From NCBI RefSeq assembly GCF_000151315.2, contig NW_011887292.1:1157534-1221533 (forward strand): a stretch of 64,000 bases of DNA, given 5' to 3'. Below, piece by piece: positions 33,898-50,778 of this stretch (position 1 is its first letter; each line of letters begins with the position of its first letter). The translations under genes were made by a program, and so were the position numbers. The notes beneath the pieces were generated by a model. It did not search any database, had not been told where the DNA came from, and saw only the letters and a program-made list of their open reading frames with translations. This DNA is from Capsaspora owczarzaki ATCC 30864 (Eukaryota > Opisthokonta > Filasterea).

Positions 33898-36800
33898 GTA
33901 CTGTTGCTGCTGCTGCATGTGCATTGTCGCGGCACTCGTAACAGAATTAAAGCTGCGCGCAGAATCCGGCGGCGCTTGCCAAGGATGGGTCAAGGAGGTC
34001 AGGGCAATGGTCGGGACTGGGGTGGAAACCTGACCATCATCTGGCACGACTGCAATGTGGCCGAGAAGAACAGTGGTCAAACCGAGCCGAGCATGCACTT
34101 CGGTTTCGAGCAAAAAGTAAATGTACTCGTCAACGAGCAAACGAACGAGATGGAAGGAGCCAAACGTCGGGCAGCTGCGGAGAGTCAAATCGCGAATGAC
34201 GAGCGACGAGTAGTAGCTCCATCGCAGAATAAACTGGCAGGCGCGATACGAAAACTCGGCAAGGTTGGCGGCCGCTGCCGGAGAAGGCTGCAAAACACTC
34301 GTAAACATGCTGCTGGAAGACGATGCGGATGTGGCAGACAGAGGAGCGCCCATGACGCCGTTCATTGGAGGAGAGACGGCCAGTGCCGTGCCGAAAAACC
34401 CGTGCTTGGGTCGCGATGATGATGCGGATTGCTGCGAGATCGGGGACTTTGAAATGACGAGCTCGTCCACAACACTCTCCACCCAAAGCGTCAGGTCGTC
34501 CAGTCGTGAAATGCTCCGCAGCATTTGACGGAATTGCTCACCCAATCGTGCAACGACGGTTTCATCGCAGCGAGTCACCCAGCCGGCCTGATCGTGGACG
34601 CTGTCAAACTCGATGCGCGCAATAGCGGCATTCATGGCCTGGAGCTGCTCGGGATGCTGGATCATGGAGTGCACGGCTTGGCCCAGGTACGTGATGGCCG
34701 TTCGTCGACGAAGGGTTCGCGCGAACGTCGAGGAGGCGCGCACAAGCACCTCGACCACCTGCGGAGGCACGCAGGATTCGAGGGCATCGAGCATGGATCC
34801 CTCAATGTTCTTGGCAAACATGCGCACAGCCTGCAGGTTTTCGACAGGACGAACCAATTCGGGGACGAGATGCCTGGTGAGTCCGTCGTACATGGCCAGG
34901 TCTGCTCGCTCCAGGAACTCCAGCACGGCTGGATGAGAAACAAACTGGATTTGAATGGCCGAGAAGGCGCTGAAGGGCAGATTCAGCACCTGGATGGGCT
35001 GTTGCACGGCCGGGTTGGACGGCTGCCCGACAGGGCCAACGCCGTTCGCAGAAATGTGCCAGAATGTGTGCCAGACAAGTGGAATCAGTTCAAACTGGTG
35101 CGCCAGACCCAGCGCGAATACAACACGGCAAAGTTGACGGTGAGTGTGCACAAACTCGTCGCGCAAAGCGATCGCTTCGGCCCCCGAACCAGCAGGGAAC
35201 ACGTTGGGATCGATCGTCGCGGTGAACCGCGGCAGCATGTCGAGGAAGGCTGGGTTGATTTGCGTGGAGGGATCAACACCCGAAGAGCCACCTGTGCCCG
35301 GCGCAGGCACCGAAATCACCACGTAGGGGAGTGGTGCTGGGGCAGGGGGCGGTGGTTGCGGGGCAAGCTGATGCTGCTGTTGCGGCGGTTGTTGCTGTTG
35401 CTGTTGCTGCTGTTGTTGACGCAGGTACATGGTGCTGGGGGAGCTCGGTGTCGGGTAAAAGCCAGGTTGGTAGCCAGGGGGTGGCGCCAGATGCGATGGG
35501 AGTGGCGGCGCCATGCCGAATGCAGGGGGAGCGAAAGGCATCGCCTGCTGTTGCAAGTGCGGCGGTAGCGGGTGACCACCGGCATGGGGAGCGGCACCAT
35601 ACTCGACCGGGCCGCCCATGCCAGCCGCATCGGGCGCGGGATTCGCGTCGGCAGCGCGCGACTTTGGTGGGCGACCACGGCGCGGCTTCTTGTCCGATTC
35701 CCCTTCCAGCGACCACACGGTAATCTTACCAGAGCGACGAGGGTCGCTGTTGGGACCCTCGCCGCTGTCGTTATCATCGCCATCATCGTCGGCGGCGATG
35801 GCGTTGGCACCGCCGCGCTGGTTGCCTCGCGTCACTGCATGCAAATGCTCGTGCTGGGCGCTCAGCTGCTCGTACAACGGAGAAGATGGCTTGACGCGCA
35901 TGCCAATGTAGTGGTACTTTGACTGCCCGCGCATCCCCAGCCGCCGAGTGCGGAGCTTGGGAAAGACCTGGCGGATGAGCTTGCCAAAGGTGGCCGCGTT
36001 GATACGCGCCAGCTTGTTTTCGCGGCAGTGATCCTCATAGCTCGCATAAATGATGCCACGGGCCACGCTGCCAGTCGACGCCTGCTCAAAGTGGGTCGTC
36101 AACCACACCAGCGCGGCTGGAGAGTGCCGCACATAGCCGCTGCCAACACGATGGGAGCCCTGCATGTCGTCGTCGTCCTCTTCCTCTTCGTCGCCTTCCC
36201 CGTCGTCGCCGTCCGCACCATCCCCCATGTCGTCGTCGCCATTTGGGGTGAGTTTTCGTGCATGCAAGTCGTCCAACGAGCCATTCGACGGGCCGTGCAT
36301 TGCGGGGAGGTTGTGCATCATGGGCGGTTGCGGCGGCTGTTGTTGCTGGTGCTGCAGATAGGGAACTGGCTGCTCGTTTGGCGACAATGTTCGCAACTGT
36401 GCGCCTGCTGGCACAAGCAGTTGGGTTTGTGACAAGGACTGTTGCGGTGGCATGAGCATCTGCTGCCGTTGCTGGAATTGCTGTTGTTGCTGCTGCAGCA
36501 TTTGCTGTTGCGGCGATGGCTGTTGCTGCTGTTGTTGTGGTTGCTGTAGTTGCGGTGGTGCTTGCGACGCCATGTAGATGGGCTGCTGGTGTGGTGATGC
36601 AAGTGCCGGTGCTGGTTGTCCGACGTAAAAGCCGTGTTGCTGAGGATAGGGCTGCGACGGCGCCATGAACTGCTGGTTTGGCACATGCAGGAACTGCTGT
36701 GGTGGCTGCCCTGGCTGTTGCTGCATGAACATTTGGTCGTGCACTTGCTGCTGCTGCTGCTGCTGCTGCTGCGGCTGCTGCAGATATTGATGACTCGGAG

Positions 36801-36978
36801 CGGGCAGCAGGCCCATTGCAGGGCTGTTTGCGCTGGCGGCCGACGCGCTGCCCATGCTCGTCATGCTGGCGACTGGGCTGATGCGCATGCCACCCATCTG
36901 CACCATGGGGCCTGGATTTGGCTGAAATGACCCTGGGTGGTGGTTTACGAGGAAGGGCATGCTGGTGGTCGTGTCCAT
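33322..36978 (-). CDS. RFX: RFX-family winged-helix transcription factor
   Basis: DNA-binding factor of the RFX family (X-box recognition; ciliary gene control in animals, cell-cycle/DNA damage in fungi). Single coding exon, ATG at 36978 directly after an acceptor-like TTTTGCAG, so a 5'UTR intron is likely; 1218 residues. The RFX DNA-binding domain is at about residues 277-360: LVWLTTHFEQA, SVARGIIYASYEDHC, NAATFGKLIRQVFPKLRTRRLGMRGQSKYHYIG split by nothing. C-terminal to it are an AT-hook-like KKPRRGRPPK and a helical region (about 600-960) resembling the RFX extended dimerisation region. Very Gln-rich N- and C-terminal regions carry CAG repeats. The acidic C-terminus ends APEIKEEAP. It lies next to a 4-kb non-coding gap. 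Confidence 0.92.
33829..33919 (+). repeat. CTG/CAG repeat encoding poly-Gln in RFX
   Basis: Fourteen pure CTG units at 33841-33882 (CAG on the coding strand) inside a longer interrupted CTG/TTG tract. It encodes a Gln run near the C-terminus of RFX. Confidence 0.95.
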
Positions 36979-41853
<4,875 letters not shown>

Positions 41854-42000
41854 GAGGCGTTTGAGCTTGTTTTGTTCGTCATTCAACAAAAATTGCAATT
41901 TCACTTCTGCAGTCATTACAACCCGAAGATCTTTAATGGAACAACATTTTAGAAATACAAAACAATGCAAATTCACCAGTCAGCCTTGGCAGAGCTCTGC

Positions 42001-44697
42001 TCAGTTCCATGTTGTACCGACTTGTGCGATTGCGGGATTTGCAAACCGTCCGCATGGACGATTGCGTCGATTCTGTCGCCAGTAGGTTCCGCAAGCTATG
42101 CAAAAAAAAACAGACAGGAGCGGAGAGGGAGGAGGGGTAAGCGGCGAGTAAGGGTGAATCACAGGTCAAAAAGGCACCAAACAACCAACCCACATACCGA
42201 AGCAAAGCGGTTGGTTTGGCAAAGCGCCATGCAGCCACTCGGGAGTGTCAAACACACCGCAGTTTGCGCAAATGTCTGTCATTGCAGCGTAGCACGATTG
42301 ATGTCAGAAAAAAAATGGAGAACAGCAAGCAATAGGTCGCTGAGACACCTTACAATCAGCAGCTTCGTCCGTATTGTCAATATCAAGCTTGGTATCGACG
42401 GTCGAGGACGCGCCGGTGGTGAAAGGTAGCGGCACCGAAACGGTAGTGGAACGGCCGGTACTTGTTGAGTTGGAGGCGACTTTAACTGGTTGCTGGACAT
42501 TCAAGGCTGCACGAATCGCAGCCGAAGGCGGTATTTCGAGTGCATTCGGGAATGACGGGAGCAGATGTCGTAGGTTGCTAAAAACAGAGGCCGCTGCATC
42601 GCAAAAAGAAAAAAAACACATACATAGTGAGGCAACCCCAATCAGAACAAAATAGGTCAGAGACGTGAAATGCGTACCAACTGCAGCCTCATTCGATCCA
42701 GGAGATGACAAAAGTTGAGTGGATAATCGTTCAATTTGCTGCAGTTGCAGAGATCGCAGCAAAGCCGAGTTGGCCGACAGAATGACTGCCACTTTGTCTC
42801 TGAAGAAAAGAATCATAGACGCGTGCCATCAGTCAGTCGCAGATGAACAAAACAAAGTTGCAACCTGTCACATTGACCACATTCTGCAAGTGCTTTTTGT
42901 CTTCTCGTGATTCAAAATGAACGTACTTGGCTGAAATGCCTGCAACAGATCCAAGCTGCTGCTGAGCTTGATGGTTCAAGGCATCAATCTCTTGCTGCGA
43001 GGTGCGCATCGACGCAATGCGCTTTGCTTCGTCCACGTCGTTAAACAAGAGCGCAGATTCGTCCTTGCTGAGACTTGCATGAGCAGAGTTGTAAGTCGGT
43101 GCAAAAGTTGCTCTCGCGCCATAGGAGGTGAACACGACTATGGCGGGTTTTCAAACGAAAGAAGAGCCCAAGTTCAAGTCAGACCGATATGCAGGCATCT
43201 ACCCGTCGTACGCAATCAAAGAACGCAATCAAAGAACCTACCCGGCGACACAATGTGGCTTTGTGGCTCGTTCAACGGAACAATCGGAACTGGGACATTG
43301 GAGGCATAGCTTTCTAATGTGGGCACCGAAGCAGGCATTGCATGCGGCACTAGATCGACCCAATCGCAGCAGACAGCGAAACCAACATCAAAGCCCATGT
43401 CAAAACCAAAACCAAAAACGAAAACCAAACAAACATTAAAACTTAACTGCCACCCCCATTGAGCAACAAACCAGTCACTCGACTTACCGCTAAGTCCGAG
43501 AGGAGTGCTTGCTGTCATCGGAGCTAAACCGGAAGCTAACGTCGCATTCGCACTTGCTACGAGGGAGCTGGCAGTCGCATCGTCAAGAGGTGCGGCCGGT
43601 GTTGCACGTGCACGGCGAGGAAGCGCATGTCGAGCCAACACTTCTGGTGCCAAAGCAGCAATCTCGGCAGGAGTCAACGCAGTAACAGACTGGCGCCGGT
43701 GGTGTGGCTGCTGGTGCTGTTGTTGCTGAGGGCTGTGCTGTGAACTTGTGCGAGACTGCTGATGTTGAAGAAACTCTTGTTGCTGCTGGAGCAGGAGCTG
43801 TTGGTGTTGGTGGTGCGGCTGATGAGATTGCGGTTGTGGCGTTCGTCCTTGCAATTGTTGGTGCTGTTGGAGCTGGTGTTGCTGCAGTTGCAGCTGTTGT
43901 TGTTGCTGCTGTTGCAAGAGCTGCTGCTGCGACATTTTCTCGTCGCGAGACAGTTTCTGCTTGGGTGTTGATGCAGCGCCTGCCTCGTTGTCGCTGGCAC
44001 CTCGGCTGCTGGCAGCAACTGGGGTTGGCGGGGCGCGCAGCTTTTGGCGATCGCGCTCGAACGCCGTCAGGGTTTTGGGCACCAGACGGTCCACGGACAT
44101 CTGGAGCAGCTTCTTGGCTTGACGATGGTAGTGGTTCTCTGGGCCATTGTAGTGCATGCAATTGGTAAAGACGAGCTTGAGGTGGCGCTCGAAGGCTGCG
44201 AGACTGGGATACGCTCCGGCTTCAATGTTGCCGCGCATGGTTCGAAAGTCCATCGGCTCGCCAATCACGTCGGCATAGTCCGGCGCATCCTCGGCGCTCA
44301 CTGGCTCTGCAAAGAACATGTACTCGTCGCGGCCTTCGACGTCCTTGAGCAGCTGGCGCAAGTGCTGCTGGAGCAAGGCCCGCTCGGCGTCCGTCGCAGG
44401 CGCTCCCGGCTCGCCAGGCGCCACGTGCACCTGCGGCAATGGCGGCGCCATTCCTGGAGCAATCCCATCGCTGGCAACTGAAGCAGCAGCAGCAGTAGAT
44501 GGAGCGGTAGAGGTAGGAGCAGCGATCGACCCTTTGGCGCCATTTCCACTCTGCTGCTCCTGCTGCTCCTGCTGCTGCTGCTCCTGCTGCGATAGTCCAG
44601 TGCCCTGCCCGCTCGGCTCGGCGTTCTCCAATCGCGCGATCTTGGCCATCGGCTCGTCGTCTTGCGCGCCGTCCAGCGAGTGCTTGCGATCCGACAT
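42001..44697 (-). CDS. BRD7/BRD9-like bromodomain protein with C-terminal GATA-type zinc finger
   Basis: Likely acetyl-lysine reader of a SWI/SNF (BAF/PBAF) remodeler. Exons: 44697-43488, 43349-43242, 43137-42927, 42799-42678, 42593-42354, 42275-42198, 42095-42001; 687 residues, all phases close. Bromodomain at about residues 105-205: AEPVSAEDAPDYADVIGEPMD, then NCMHYNGPENHYHRQAKKL. Then Gln-rich linkers. The BRD7/9 (DUF3512-type) core follows: YGARATFAPTYNSAHASLSK, DESALLF, later a helical RSLQLQQIERLS. The last two exons encode CANC, 18 residues containing DTPEW, LCFACGTYW and RQNRRNRP: a C-X2-C-X18-C-X2-C GATA finger (Cys633, 636, 655, 658). I know of no BRD7/9 with such a finger. It ends convergent with SREK1IP1, head to head with SWEET. 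Confidence 0.87.
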
Positions 44698-44954
44698 TGT
44701 TGGATACGAAGCTTTTGAAAAAAAAAAAAAAAAAAGGATTGGATTGAGTTTTGTATTGAGTTTTGTATTGAATTTTTTTTTTTCCTCATTCAAACTGAGG
44801 CTCTGTTGTTTGTATGGAAATTGAACAACTAGCGTTTTCGCGTTTGTCGCTCGGTTGCGAATACGTTGCAATGTTTGTTCGTTTGGCTTTTTTTTTTGTT
44901 GTTGTTGGTCCACTCTTTTGTGCTTTGCTTGGAAATTTGCTTGCTTTGGCTTCA
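44698..44954. promoter_or_regulatory. Shared upstream region of the BRD-GATA and SWEET genes
   Basis: 257-bp spacer between divergent start codons. It contains an A-run (about 44716-44733), a T-run and a repeated TTTTGTATTGA. An in-frame ATG at 44814 upstream of SWEET would add 47 mostly hydrophobic residues and is judged less likely than 44955. Confidence 0.45.
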
Positions 44955-46204
44955 ATGATTCAAACAATTCTGAGTGTCGCTGCCATCATTGCGACCGTCG
45001 CCGTGTTTGCATCCAGCATGTAAATGTTGATTGAGAGGGGGTGGTTCAAAAATGGCTTGTTTTTGTGGGTTTTGCTTTTGTGTCTGCGTTGCTGCAGTAC
45101 TGACGACGAGCTCCACGACAATGACAGACCAGCCGTTCGTGAAATCGAGCGCAGTAGAACCACTGGCGCGACTTCCATCGTGCCCTACGTCGCAGGCATT
45201 GTCAAGTAAGACGAGCAACGAACACATCCCTCTTGCTGTGCTCGCGCTGACCGTGCTGTTGGGTGTGCCCGCGTTGGGTTGGTTGTCAACTGTGCAGCGC
45301 TGCGAATTGTTAACTCACGCATTGTCTGTCATACACCACCGTGACAACACAGCTGCGTACTATGGACAAGCTATGGCTTGCTCATCAGTGATCCAACGCA
45401 AATCATTGTGAATGGCATCGGCTCCGGCTTGTACATTTACTACCTGACAATTTACTTTTCCTACACCAACGACGCGGTGAGTTTCCGTCCCTTCTCACTT
45501 GCACACTTTTGTTCAACCGCTGATAGTCGAGAGGGATTGGCATGATCTGGATCTAACGATGGATGCATCATGATGTGCTCGCTCTGTTTCGCTGCCCTGT
45601 TCTTTTGCTCTTTTTTTTTTTTTTTCAATTTGGCAAACGTGAAACTCGTGTCAAAACGCCAAACCAGGTCACCGCGCGACGAACGACGTTGCTTGGGTTT
45701 TGCTACATTGCAGCTGCCTTTACGTGGGTCGGAGGCATGTCCACCACCCGTGCCGAAGTTACCTGGAACCTTGGCATTGTTGGAGCGCTGACCACGATTC
45801 TGTTCTTTGCAGCACCTCTCTCGCTGTTGGTAAGGGAGTGCCATGCGCGCTTCTGATGATCACGCCCTGAAAACGACTGACATTTTTGATGTCGCTGTCA
45901 TTTTCGTTTTTGGTTTTTGGTTGTTGTTTGTGTTTTCTGCTGGTAGGTGCGAATCGTCAAAACCAAGTCCACAGACGGCTTGTCGCGGCCACTGGCATGG
46001 CTCGGTTGCCTCGTGTGTATGTTGTGGGTTGCGTACGGACGGAACGATCCGTTTGTTTGGCAGCCAAACGCCCTCGGACTGCTCCTCTCGCTTTGTCAAG
46101 TCGCGCTCCTCTTTCTCTATCCGAGCACATCCCCAAGTAACGATTCGAGCAATGGCCAGGGTCCAATGGGTAGCTCTGGCCTCCACATTAGTTTAGGGAA
46201 ATAA
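44955..46204 (+). CDS. SLC50A1: SWEET (MtN3/saliva) sugar uniporter
   Basis: Seven-helix bidirectional sugar transporter built of two three-helix MtN3 repeats. Exons: 44955-45019, 45098-45205, 45353-45476, 45668-45829, 45947-46204; 238 residues, the usual SWEET length. First repeat: helix 1 (IQTILSVAAIIATVAVFASS), REIERSRTTGATSIVPYVAGI-N, CVLWTSYGLLISDPTQIIVNG, then YIYYLTIYF. Second repeat: LLGFCYIAAAFTWVGG, WNLGIVGALTTILFFAAPLSLL, VRIVKTKSTDGLSRPLAWLGC, LWVAYGRNDPFVWQPNALG. KTKSTDGLS and the conserved Pro and Asn residues are present. The start at 44955 is chosen because SWEETs begin just before helix 1. The short C-terminal tail is Ser/Gly-rich. Substrate cannot be read from sequence. Confidence 0.92.
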
Positions 46205-46313
46205 TGTCTCGAATCAACGAGGCGATTGTTGTTTTTATGGAGATTTTTGTGGTGTTGTTGCGGGTTTTATTTGAATTGTATTGGTGTTGAGCTTAAGGAA
46301 GCTGCGTCAAGTT

Positions 46314-49300
46314 TTACAAATACAAGCTGGCAGCAAACACGATATCGCGCTTGATCAGTGTGATACCTACAAGAATACAGAGCAAAAGCAGAGTCAGCAA
46401 ACTGTCACCACAAAAAAAAAGTTGACAAGAAACAAAACCGTGCGCAACACGGCTACTTACCAGCAGCAAACTTGTTCTCAAGCTCAGTGTTACCGATGGA
46501 TTTGGCCGCCTGGCACATTTGCCTCAAGAGCTCTTCGAGCCGGCGCATGCAACGAATGATGCTGCCTTCATAGACACGGGTCATGTTGCAGATCTGAATA
46601 AACTTGGCGCCCTGCAAAGCCACAAACCAAAAAAAAAAAATCAGGAATGACAGAAATCACGAATATCCACTCTCGTCGAAATGGCCAAAAGCGTCAAACG
46701 AACAACGAACAACAGCAAAGCATCTCTCAGCGTACCTTTGACCACGCATGCACCACGTCCATCATCTCGGATCGGAACGAGTTGACATACTCTTCTTTGT
46801 CAACCACCAGCTTGCTGTCTTGAGAGACCTCGGCAATGCGGCGTGCAGCATCCTGCATTTGGCGCAATGGGGCAGCAAGCTCCTCCTTGAGAGCGCCGCT
46901 CGACTCGGTCTTTTCCTCAAAGACAAAGCAGCTGAGCAGCGCAACAGCCTGCTCGATGGCAAGCTCGTTGAAGGCACCGTTGAAGATCATTTCGGTGAGA
47001 AGCAATTCGTCGGCGCTGCTGATTTCGCACGCCACACGGCCCTTGAGATCGACAACGTCCGACGAGGATGTGAAGCCCAGTCGACGCAGCACTCGCTTGC
47101 GGCACTTGAGTTCGTCCATCTGGAGGACGGTCTGGGACTGCTTGAGTTGCTTCCTTGCAGCCCGGACCTCTTCACCAAGCGCAATCTTTTCAGAGTAGCG
47201 ATTGAACAATGATTCCAAGTTTGCGTCCTTGTGCAATGCATGCGAGAAGAGACGCTGCTCAAGCGACTCGATTTGCTATCGGAACAATCAAAACCCGAGG
47301 GGAGGGAGGAGAGGAAGGAAAGGTGAGACTGTGCCTCGCATTGGGAGTGACAGCTCGCTCGCGACTGTACCTTGACAACTTTGCGTGTCCCATCATCGCG
47401 CACATTCATGTCTTCAATAGGATCCAGCACTGGAATGCCATCGGGGAATCGTCGCTTGACCTCCTACACAAGGTGAGTGTTGACAGAAAAAAACAAACGC
47501 GTTAGAAGAACACTCAAATATCACCAATTCAATCGAAACAAAGACCAGCCAAAGCTCACCAGAATCGACTTTTCGACTGTACGCCGATTGTCGCTGCTCT
47601 TGAGATCCTTGGCAAGATAAATACGAATGGTGCTGATCTTGTCCACCTTGTCAAGTACGACGGGTACCACTTGCACTTCCGCCTTATCATTGTCAAAGCG
47701 AACGGGCCGCGGTTGCTCAATGCCCTTGGTTTTGAGCGAGCATCGCAAAAGCACGTCCACAACCACCACAGCGTCCGAGCCGTCCACTGCAGCTGCCATG
47801 CCTTTGGCATTGGTGAGCTTCTTGTGATAGTTCACGACGGCACCCCATCCCCAGTCCTGATCGTTATCGGTCACGTGGACCAGACGACCGGCTTGCAGGA
47901 AGGGCAGCGAGTTTGCAGGCTGCATCACAATATCTTTCAAATTGACGCGCAAATGCTCGAGTTGCTGTCGCAGGTGGTAATACTCGGCGACGCGGTCTTC
48001 GTTCGGGATGGAGATTGCGTTGCGTTGTTGCTCGAGCTGGCGGGCCTCTGTCAAGACGAAGATGCCAATGGTGAGCAAGGCACGACACAAGCACAAACAG
48101 ACATTGTGCTACAACGCACTTTTGTGAAGAGCAGGAACCGCCGCATTGTTCTGGAATTGACGGAAGGAGCGCTGCAGCATGTACTCGGGGTTGATTTCCT
48201 CAACGCGAAGCAAGTTCAAGATCATGTTGTACGACAAGTAGAAGGCACTATTGAGAGGATCGGCTTCGCCCTACGCAGCGCAAAAATTCACAGCGAGTCA
48301 GTGTCAAGAAACCCAAACCTAGCTTCTTTTTTTTTTTTCAAAAAAAAAACCAAAACTCCTGCTCGTTCTCGTTACCTTTAGCAGGTTTTTGGCGACGGCA
48401 GGCTCCATCTTCTCGTCAACCATCAAAATAACAATACCGCGATCGTCGAGACCACGACGACCTGCGCGACCACTCATCTGAATGTACTCGCCAGATGACA
48501 CCCAGCGGAAATCCTTGCCGTCAAACTTGCGAACACTCGTAAACACAACCGTCTTGGCGGGCATGTTCAAACCCATCGAGAAGGTTTCGGTCGCAAAGAG
48601 CGCCTTCAACAAGCCCTCTTGGAACAAAATTTCAATGACCTCCTTCAGGATGGGCAGCAGACCAGAGTGGTGGATGCCAATGCCACGACGCAACAGGGGC
48701 AGAATGTTGTCCACTTGCGGCAATTTGCGGTCGTCCTCCGAGAGCGAATCGATGGCATTGCTAAACACCTCGTCCACAAGCTTCTTTTCGGCGTCGTTGT
48801 TAAAGTCGAGCTTGGACATTTGCAGTGCGTACTCTTCGCATTCGCGCTTGCTAAAGCTGAAAACAATGACAGGTTGGTAGCTGCGGTCCATAATCATCTT
48901 GACAATCTTGAAAATGTCCGAGGGCCCGCCCGTGCCACCGGCGCCCTTGCGCTTCCCGCCTGGGCCGCCTTTGCTGTTCTTGTTGCTGCTGCCGGATGCG
49001 GCAAGCGCGTTGGCCTCAGGCGTGTCGGCAAGAATAGCCATGGCCTTGGCGAAATTGTCGTCACGGAACTCGCCCTTTTCATCCACGACGAGGTAGAGAC
49101 CCTCGCCGCCGCCAGGGAAGATGTAGTGTTGAAGCGGCGTGGGACGGAAGCTCGTGTAGACGACGTGGCACGGTTGACGGTGCAAATGGCAAATCCACTG
49201 GGCAAACTCGCGCGCGTTAGGAATGGTTGCCGACAAAAAGACATAATGCACATTGTCGGGAAGCAGAATCATTGTCTCTTCCCAAACCACACCTCGCTCC

Positions 49301-50088
49301 TTGTCGCGCATGTAGTGCACCTCGTCGAAAATGACCCAGGCGACTTCACGCATGACCTCACTACCACGATAGAGCATGGAGCGCAAAATTTCTGTCGTCA
49401 TCACCAAGCACGAAGCACCAGGATTGATGGTGACATCACCAGTCATCAGACCGACGTCGCCAAACTCTTCATTGAGCTCGCGGTACTTTTGGTTGGACAA
49501 GGCCTTGATCGGAGTCGTGTAAATGCAACGCTGCTTGTCGCGCAGCGACATGGCGATCGCGTACTCGGCCACGACAGTCTTGCCTGCAGAGGTGTGTGCG
49601 GACACAAGCACGCTCTCGTGGTGCTCGAGGCAGCGCACAGCTTCGCGCTGGAATGGATCGAGCGTGAACGGGTAGCTTTTGGCCGGGGTGGCAGGCATGC
49701 GCGCGTCCGACAGCGGCCGATAGTCTGCGCTGGTCAGAATCGCCACCTCGTGTGTGCAGCGCTCTGTCGTCTCGACATTGATGATGGTGGTGGACAGCGG
49801 GGTGACGGTGAGTTCCTCGTCGATCGCGTCCTCGACCGAGGTCAAGTGCGCCGCCATCGGCAGCGGTGCTTCTGCAGACTCGACCTCGTCCATGGGCTCT
49901 TGCTTGGCGGTGATGCCGTGGGGTCGCTTGGAGTCGGTCTCGCTTGTCTCGTCGTCTTCGTCGTCGTCCTCACGGCTGCTCGCCTCGTCGTCATCCGCTG
50001 CCTCCGATGCCTTCTCCGCCTTGATCCGGGCGCTTGCAGCAGCACTGGCCTTGCTAGCGCTCTTCTTCTTCGTCGCACTTGTAGTAGA

Positions 50089-50121
<33 letters not shown>

Positions 50122-50481
50122 AGTTGAGCGGGGCTGCTTGCGCTCGTCCTCGCCATGTGGAGCATCGTCCTGGTGCTCCAGCCGCGGTCGCTTGGAACGC
50201 GCGTCGCCGCCTTCGTCTGCGCTCTCGCTCTTGACAGCACTACTGCTACTGCTACTGCTGCTGCTGCTGCTGCTGCTGCTGTGCTTGTTCTTGCGGCCCC
50301 GCGGCGTGGCAGCCCCAGCCTCGTCCTGCGCCGTGTCCATCATCACAGCCGCGTCCTCCGCTTCGGCCTTGATGCCGCCCTCGTCCGCGTCGCTGCGTGT
50401 GCGCCGCGCATTGGTGGTCTGGCGCGGTGGTGCGGCTGAGCTCGACCGATCAAACGCGCTGAACAAGTCCAAATCGTCCAT
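46314..50481 (-). CDS. MTREX: Nuclear exosome RNA helicase MTR4
   Basis: Ski2-like DExH helicase feeding RNAs to the nuclear exosome (TRAMP/NEXT-type complexes). Exons: 50481-48376, 48270-48120, 48047-47560, 47463-47371, 47275-46736, 46611-46461, 46366-46314; 1193 residues against 1042 in human. The N-terminal ~290 residues are disordered: acidic, poly-Ser and poly-Thr (a GTC repeat near 50090-50121). Helicase motifs: [47 protein letters not shown]. Later MTR4-specific parts: [55 protein letters not shown], and the C-terminus [13 protein letters not shown], nearly identical to human. The KOW/arch region is in exon 3. Head to head with WBP4. Confidence 0.95.
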
Positions 50482-50738
50482 CCTGTTTTCAAAGCAGCTC
50501 AGAAAAGGACAAAAAAAAAAGAAAAAGAAAAAAAGTATGAATGAATGACAATAAATTCTATGGCTTGTATTGCTATTGAATAGTCGAATAATCAAAACAA
50601 CAACAACAACAACACTCTGAGAAAGGCAGTCCTCTTCGTTTGAACTTCCAATGTAACGCTCAGCCAAAATCCTCGAGCACTTGCACATGCACTTGCAAAA
50701 CATCTCGCCACAATGATGACGATGATGCTGCTGAACTG

Positions 50739-50770
<32 letters not shown>

Positions 50771-50778
50771 TTGTGTAG
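50482..50778. promoter_or_regulatory. Shared upstream region of MTR4 and WBP4
   Basis: 297 bp containing the divergent promoter and probably the tiny first coding exon of WBP4. A tandem (TTGACC)5 at about 50739-50770 runs up to the WBP4 intron acceptor (TGTGTAG at 50778). One possible first exon is 50540-50565 (ATG, ending in phase 2 before GTATTG), but it is unproven. Confidence 0.4.

Noticed and set aside
43100-43240. Separate small gene starting at about 43135 upstream of SREK1IP1
   Set aside because: No ATG is available in frame. The phases and YGARATFAPTY homology join it to the bromodomain gene through introns 43487-43350 and 43241-43138.
44814-44954. Upstream in-frame ATG for SWEET at 44814
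   Set aside because: It would add 47 residues with a hydrophobic run before helix 1, unlike SWEET proteins; 44955 fits the family start.
48619-50127. 502-codon open frame on the + strand opposite MTR4
   Set aside because: Antisense shadow of the conserved helicase exon; no recognisable protein.
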